Source: Moritella sp. Urea-trap-13 (GTDB lineage: Bacteria; Pseudomonadota; Gammaproteobacteria; Enterobacterales; Moritellaceae). From it: DNA of 64,000 bases. The number at the start of each line of letters is the position of its first letter. Position 1 is the stretch's first letter. The DNA lies in assembly GCF_002836355.1 (NCBI RefSeq), contig NZ_PJCA01000039.1:280008-344007 (forward strand), written 5' to 3'. Below the pieces are notes generated by a model. It saw only the letters and a list, made by a program, of their open reading frames with translations, was not told where the DNA came from and searched no databases. Of the stretch, positions 59,715 to 64,000 are shown piece after piece. A program made the translations under genes and the position numbers.

Positions 59715-59783
59715 AGGTAACTTCCAATATTTTATAAATTCAAACTGAATAATTAATTACTTGGCTATCTGATTGGTAGACTA

Positions 59784-60212
59784 TTATTTCTTAACAGTCG
59801 GTAAGTTAGCTTCTTGCCAACTTGCCATACCACCAGATAAGTTATAAACAGTAGTAAAGTCCATTTTCGCTAAACGATTCGCTGCGCGACCTGAACTCAT
59901 TCCTGTATCACACATAACGATGATTGGGGTGTTTTTGTATTTTTCAATCATGGTTAGCTTATTTGCTTCGATATCAGCAGTAGTAACGTTAATTGCGTTT
60001 AAAATATGTGACTTACGATAATGTTCTGCCGCACGTACATCTACGACAATAGCATTGTCTTTATTCATTAAAGTTGTCGCTTCGTGGTTGTTCACCGACT
60101 TAACTTTAGACATGGCACTAGTGCCAAATGAATAAATAAGGAAACCAGCAATAGCTACCCAAGCGAGAGATAAGGCTGGATTATTTGAAGCAAACTCAAT
60201 ATATTCTTGCAT
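59784..60212 (-). CDS. yibN: Membrane-anchored rhodanese-like protein YibN
   Basis: A single-domain rhodanese tethered to the inner membrane. The 142-residue product has a membrane segment (about 13-29, ALSLAWVAIAGFLIYSF), then a rhodanese fold (about 42-140) with the active-site cysteine C101 in VMCDTGMSSGRAA and the ending NLSGGMASWQEANLP. The E. coli homologue has the same length but lacks this clear cysteine loop, so this version may retain sulfurtransferase activity. It is divergent from gpmI and precedes secB. Confidence 0.9.
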   Translation of the reverse strand: MQEYIEFASNNPALSLAWVAIAGFLIYSFGTSAMSKVKSVNNHEATTLMNKDNAIVVDVRAAEHYRKSHILNAINVTTADIEANKLTMIEKYKNTPIIVMCDTGMSSGRAANRLAKMDFTTVYNLSGGMASWQEANLPTVKK

Positions 60213-60524
60213 GTGATTATGACTCTAAGATTTAATAATAATGGATTATTCTCAACGGAGTATACATGCGACAAGAAATAAAAGCAGCTCAATAATAAAT
60301 TCCTCACTACCGTTATGAATAGCTAAACAATAAAATTAATGACGTTTTTTCTATAATGAAGCTAACACCTCAGTACATGAAACAGCTTTAAATGTAGTAA
60401 TATTACCGATATTAACCATTAAATATCTCCAATATTCTACCTGGATCATAAATAAGAGCCAATTTTACCACTGAAAGTGTAGTAATATTCCTATATTTAA
60501 ATTAAATAACCGAGAGGTAAACTC
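60213..60524. other. Divergent spacer between yibN and gpmI
   Basis: No gene is visible in these 312 AT-rich bases. There is a 12-base direct repeat TGTAGTAATATT (60393-60404 and 60478-60489, 85 bases apart). A TATAAT at 60352-60357 has no convincing -35. The second repeat copy ends 35 bases before the gpmI start. Confidence 0.5.
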
Positions 60525-62057
60525 ATGTCTAAGGCTAAGAAAACAATTGCACTTATCATCATGGATGGCTGGGGCCACCGTCTTGACCAACAAAATAATG
60601 CGATTGCTAGTGCAAAAACACCGATTTTAGATAAGCTTTGGCAAGATTGCCCAAGCATGTTGATCTCGAGTTCAGGTTTAGATGTGGGCCTACCTGATGG
60701 TCAAATGGGCAACTCTGAGGTTGGTCACGTAAATATTGGTGCTGGTCGTATCGTTTATCAAGATTTAACTAAAATCGACAAATCAATCGCTGATGGTGAA
60801 TTTAATCAGAACCCAGTACTTGTTAAAGCTGTAGATGCTGCGATTGCTAACGATAAAGCAGTCCATATTCTTGGTTTAGCATCACCAGGTGGCGTACACA
60901 GCCACGATGATCAAATTGTAGCTATGATCGACATGGCAGCAAAACAGGGTGCAACAAAAATTTATCTGCATGCATTCTTAGATGGCCGTGACACACCACC
61001 GCGCAGTGCGCAAGGTACGTTAGAAAAGTTTGATGCTAAATTTGCCGAAGTCGGCGTTGGTAAAACTGCAACCTTGATCGGCCGTTATTTTGCAATGGAT
61101 CGTGATAATCGTTGGGATCGTGTTGAAGAAGCGTATAACTTATTTACCCAAGCACAAGCATCACATAATGCTGATAGTGCACTTGCTGGTCTTGAAGCGG
61201 CATATGCTCGTGATGAGAATGATGAGTTTGTTAAAGCAACAGTGATCGGTGAAGCAGCTCCGATTGTTGATGGTGATGCAATCATCTTCATGAACTTCCG
61301 TGCCGATCGTGCCCGTGAAATTACCCGTGCATTCGTAGATACAGATTTCAGCGGCTTTGAACGCGCAGTAACGCCGAAGCTTTCTGACTTTGTTATGTTA
61401 ACTGAATATGCAGCGAGTATTGATGCAAGCGTTGCCTTCCCATCAGATAAGCTAGTAAATACATTAGGTTCAGTGCTTGAACAAAACAACAAAACGCAGT
61501 TACGCATTTCAGAAACTGAAAAATATGCACATGTTACCTTCTTCTTTAATGGTGGTTTAGAAGATGCATTTGTTGGCGAAGATCGAGAGTTAATCCCATC
61601 TCCACAAGTAGCAACTTACGACCTGCAGCCTGAAATGAACTCAGAAATGCTAACAGATAAGTTAGTTGCAGCGATCGAGAGCGGTAAATATGACGCAATC
61701 ATCTGTAACTACCCTAACGGCGATATGGTTGGTCACACTGGTATCTTTGATGCTGCAGTACAAGCATGTGAAGCTGTCGATAAATCGATTGGCCGTGTTG
61801 TTGCTGCACTCGAAAAAACGGGTGGTGAATGCTTGATCACAGCCGATCACGGTAATGCTGAAATGATGGTCAACCCTGAAACCGGTGGCATCCATACAGC
61901 GCATACTAATTTACCTGTACCGCTGATCTATTTTGGTCGTGATGCTGAACCAGCTGAAACGGGTCGTCTATGTGATTTAGCACCAACACTGCTAACATTA
62001 CTTGGCCAAGATATTCCTGCGGAAATGACTGGTAACAACTTAATGAATCTGAAATAA
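60525..62057 (+). CDS. gpmI: 2,3-bisphosphoglycerate-independent phosphoglycerate mutase
   Basis: This Mn-dependent iPGM interconverts 3- and 2-phosphoglycerate in glycolysis. The 510-residue product belongs to the alkaline phosphatase superfamily with metal motif IIMDGWGH (11-18), nucleophile S64 in [10 protein letters not shown], and [14 protein letters not shown]. The second metal cluster is [11 protein letters not shown] with its C-terminal [10 protein letters not shown]. Length is typical (about 510-515). The ATG follows GAGAGG. It is followed by envC after 29 bases, a conserved pair in E. coli. Confidence 0.97.
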   Translation: MSKAKKTIALIIMDGWGHRLDQQNNAIASAKTPILDKLWQDCPSMLISSSGLDVGLPDGQMGNSEVGHVNIGAGRIVYQDLTKIDKSIADGEFNQNPVLVKAVDAAIANDKAVHILGLASPGGVHSHDDQIVAMIDMAAKQGATKIYLHAFLDGRDTPPRSAQGTLEKFDAKFAEVGVGKTATLIGRYFAMDRDNRWDRVEEAYNLFTQAQASHNADSALAGLEAAYARDENDEFVKATVIGEAAPIVDGDAIIFMNFRADRAREITRAFVDTDFSGFERAVTPKLSDFVMLTEYAASIDASVAFPSDKLVNTLGSVLEQNNKTQLRISETEKYAHVTFFFNGGLEDAFVGEDRELIPSPQVATYDLQPEMNSEMLTDKLVAAIESGKYDAIICNYPNGDMVGHTGIFDAAVQACEAVDKSIGRVVAALEKTGGECLITADHGNAEMMVNPETGGIHTAHTNLPVPLIYFGRDAEPAETGRLCDLAPTLLTLLGQDIPAEMTGNNLMNLK

Positions 62058-62086
62058 TCGTTTCCCTACGGGGAAAGGATAACGTC

Positions 62087-63247
62087 ATGACATTTTTAAA
62101 AAACAGCATGGCCTATAGCGTTATAGGCCTGCTGATATTGCTTTCATTAAACGCTTATGCAGCCAATAATCAATCCGAACTAAATCAACTTCGCAATCAG
62201 ATCAAAGTCCAAGACGCATCTATCAAAAAGCAGCACCGCTATTTAAACGATTTATCAAAACAGACCCAGAGTACCGATCGTGCTATTAGTAAAGTTGCCG
62301 CACAATTAAGTAATACCGAATCTCTAATTACCAATATCGAGCAGGACCTTAACGCCCTAGTGGTAAAGCAAAAAGCGTTATTAAAAAGTAAAAAGCAACA
62401 GCAACATATCCTTTCCGCACAAATCGAAACAGCCTATTTAAGCGGTAATAATGATTATTTGAAGTTACTTCTAAATCAGCAGAACACTAATGAGATAGAA
62501 CGCTCACTGGTTTATTATCAACACCTCCACGCCGCACGAGCAGAATCCATTGCTGAATTTAATGACACTTTAGCTGAAATCGAAAAAAATGAAGTAGCGC
62601 AGGAAGAAATAAAACAACAATTAATTGTCATAAAAACCTCACAGCAACAAAAAGCCAAGCAATTAGCACAACAGAAAAACCAGCAGAAGAAAAGTAATAA
62701 AAATATCGCTTACAGCATCAACAAACAGCAAAAAACCCGAACAGAATTAGGCATTGCAGCACAAAAATTAAAGCAACAAATTGCGTTATTGCGAAAACAA
62801 CAACAAATCGCGTTATTAAAAAAACAACAAAGCGCACAGATATCATTATCAGGCTTACAACAATATAAAGGTAAATTGGACTGGCCGATAAAAGGTAAAG
62901 TGCTGCATAACTTCAATAGTAAGAGATTTAATAATGTCAGTTGGCGTGGTTTAGTTATCAGTGCGAATGAAGGCAGCAAAGTTAAAGCCGTCAGCGCTGG
63001 CAAAGTGGTATTCGCAGATTGGTTACGTGGATTCGGTATGGTAACGATTATCGATCACGGCAAAGGTTATATGAGTTTGTATGGCCATAACCAGACTTTA
63101 CTTAAGGTAACAGGCGAAAAAGTACGTAAAGGCGATGTGATCTCATTAGCGGGACGCAGTGGTGGTCAGCTAGAGTCAGGGGTTTACTTCGAAATCCGCC
63201 ACAAAGGTAAAGCCGTTAACCCACGCTCATGGCTTAAACGCTTATAG
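62087..63247 (+). CDS. envC: Murein hydrolase activator EnvC
   Basis: EnvC, with FtsEX, activates the amidases AmiA and AmiB to split septal peptidoglycan. The 386-residue product has a signal peptide (cleavage after NAYA, residue 25), a long coiled coil (about 28-255, rich in Q, K and L), and a C-terminal LytM/M23 domain (about 270-386) with GLVISANEGSKVKAVSAG and YMSLYGHNQ. The usual M23 HxH is lost (VYFEIRH), so the domain is degenerate and regulatory rather than a peptidase. It ends one base from the convergent cysteine-cluster gene. Confidence 0.93.
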   Translation: MTFLKNSMAYSVIGLLILLSLNAYAANNQSELNQLRNQIKVQDASIKKQHRYLNDLSKQTQSTDRAISKVAAQLSNTESLITNIEQDLNALVVKQKALLKSKKQQQHILSAQIETAYLSGNNDYLKLLLNQQNTNEIERSLVYYQHLHAARAESIAEFNDTLAEIEKNEVAQEEIKQQLIVIKTSQQQKAKQLAQQKNQQKKSNKNIAYSINKQQKTRTELGIAAQKLKQQIALLRKQQQIALLKKQQSAQISLSGLQQYKGKLDWPIKGKVLHNFNSKRFNNVSWRGLVISANEGSKVKAVSAGKVVFADWLRGFGMVTIIDHGKGYMSLYGHNQTLLKVTGEKVRKGDVISLAGRSGGQLESGVYFEIRHKGKAVNPRSWLKRL

Positions 63248-63248
63248 A

Positions 63249-63503
63249 CTAGATCGCGGTTTGTATTTCCAAATCAGTAATTAAAAACAAAGCTTGATCG
63301 CGATTATTGCCACACACATCAGCACTGGCCTTGAATGTATCGCATAGCGCTGGTCGTTCTGGGTCGGTGAATATCAAGCAGAGATTGTCTGCAGATAAAT
63401 TAACACAACGCACCCCTGCAGGCTTACCATCCGGCATTCCAGGAATATAACTGGTTATACTTGGCGCTTCACAGCACGCCCCACAATTCATCCTGCATTG
63501 CAT
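63249..63503 (-). CDS. YkgJ-family cysteine cluster protein
   Basis: A small protein with the metal-binding pattern of the YkgJ/UPF0153 family (zinc or iron-sulfur proposed). The 84-residue product has CRMNCGACCEAPSI near the N-terminus, then CVNLSADNLCLIF, PALCDTF and VCGNNRDQA, giving eight cysteines. It starts MQCRMNCGACC; no longer start is supported. It is convergent with envC and divergent from the panM-like gene by 66 bases. The biochemical role is unknown. Confidence 0.85.
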   Translation of the reverse strand: MQCRMNCGACCEAPSITSYIPGMPDGKPAGVRCVNLSADNLCLIFTDPERPALCDTFKASADVCGNNRDQALFLITDLEIQTAI

Positions 63504-63569
63504 AAAACAAACCTTAAAAATTGAGTGATAATAGCGTAAAATAAGCCTGTATCTAAAAAAGGGAACAGT

Positions 63570-63986
63570 ATGAGATTATCAGCATTTACAGTAACAGAAT
63601 CAACACCACAGTTACTTATTGATATAACAAAATTGTATCGACCATTTCAGCATGACGAAGCTGAAATTAAAAACCGTTTCTATGAATTACTTCAAGATGA
63701 TAGCCAGACGCTATTTGTTGCTAAGTTTAATGATCGCCACATTGGTGGGCTAATTATGCAACATGACGCAGCAGCGTTATTCCTAAGCTGCATTGCAGTG
63801 AGAGATATAACCCAACAGCGTGGTGTAGGTAAATATCTAATACAGCAAGCAATCGAGTACGCCAGATCACTAAGCTTAGAAACCGTAACTGTGCCTAAGT
63901 CAGCGCAAGTGACTGTTGAACTATCTGCATTTTTAATGCATCAAGGTTTCAGCGAGCAAGATTCTGCATTTAACTTTAACTGTTAA
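63570..63986 (+). CDS. panM: GNAT protein, probable aspartate decarboxylase maturation factor PanM/PanZ
   Basis: PanM (PanZ) binds PanD and acetyl-CoA, promoting PanD self-cleavage and feedback-controlling beta-alanine and CoA supply. The 138-residue product is a small GNAT fold with the acetyl-CoA loop QQRGVGKYLIQQAIEYA (about 88-104), FVAKFNDRHIGGLIM before it, and a C-terminal HQGFSEQDSAFNF. It resembles E. coli PanM in length and in the REVTRRRGVG-type block, but identity is moderate, so another GNAT function is possible. The ATG follows AAAAAGGGAA. Confidence 0.7.
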   Translation: MRLSAFTVTESTPQLLIDITKLYRPFQHDEAEIKNRFYELLQDDSQTLFVAKFNDRHIGGLIMQHDAAALFLSCIAVRDITQQRGVGKYLIQQAIEYARSLSLETVTVPKSAQVTVELSAFLMHQGFSEQDSAFNFNC

Positions 63987-64000
63987 TTATTTACAGATAT

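Overview
The window is chromosomal core DNA from a marine gammaproteobacterium. It is moderately AT-rich by eye and has no rRNA, tRNA, phage, insertion sequence or CRISPR array that I can see. Proteins such as UvrA, MreB, MurA, NfuA and YajR read very close to their E. coli counterparts. The gene order from csrD/msh through mreBCD, maf, rng, yhdP and tldD follows the Vibrio cholerae chromosome 1 arrangement as I recall it. A complete-looking mannose-sensitive haemagglutinin (MSHA) type IV pilus locus, AT-rich spacers and the overall protein similarity suggest Moritella or a close relative (Psychromonas, Shewanella, Vibrio). The genus is an inference.

Layout. 1-6.4 kb: 5' end of coaA, zapE, zapG, the periplasmic proteases degQ and degS, then murA and ibaG on the minus strand. 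6.7-14 kb: the plus-strand envelope/nitrogen operon yrbG-kdsD-kdsC-lptC-lptA-lptB-rpoN-hpf-rapZ. It makes Kdo precursor, exports LPS and encodes sigma-54. Neither mlaFEDCB nor ptsN/npr is in its usual place. 14-25.5 kb: mgtE, pmbA and tldD (the TldD/TldE protease pair) flanking yjgA, then a nitrilase-family amidase, yhdP and rng. 25.5-28.7 kb: maf and mreDCB (cell shape).

28.9-43.6 kb: the MSHA pilus locus, all on the minus strand: csrD(mshH)-mshI-pilN-like gene-mshJ-mshK-mshL-mshM-mshN-mshE-mshG, then the pilin gene mshA in its own unit, then mshC-mshD-mshO-mshP. mshF, mshB and mshQ are absent. 44-52 kb: ssb and yajR (minus), a LuxR/CsgD-type regulator in the position of V. cholerae qstR, uvrA, and a PglL-type oligosaccharyltransferase/ligase. 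52-64 kb: a class V aminotransferase, yhgN (MarC family), a DUF4202-like protein, an unrecognised 241-residue protein, bioH, gntX (ComF family), nfuA, gpsA, secB, yibN, gpmI, envC, a YkgJ-type cysteine-cluster protein and a PanM-like acetyltransferase.

How the genes work together: most of the window concerns the envelope (peptidoglycan precursor, LPS, lipid transport, shape, division, periplasmic quality control). The 28.9-52 kb part reads as a surface-attachment and DNA module. It has a pilus whose extension ATPase carries two c-di-GMP-binding motifs, a catalytically degenerate GGDEF/EAL protein, a CsgD/VpsT/QstR-like regulator, single-strand DNA and excision-repair proteins, and a possible pilin glycosyltransferase. 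I found no clear evidence of a wholly new system. The most interesting items are the altered operon contents (no mla, ptsN/npr, mshB, mshF or mshQ), the pilin gene insulated by a UUCG-loop terminator, the qstR-position regulator, several strong inverted repeats in regulatory gaps, and an uncharacterised Pro/Asp-rich protein.
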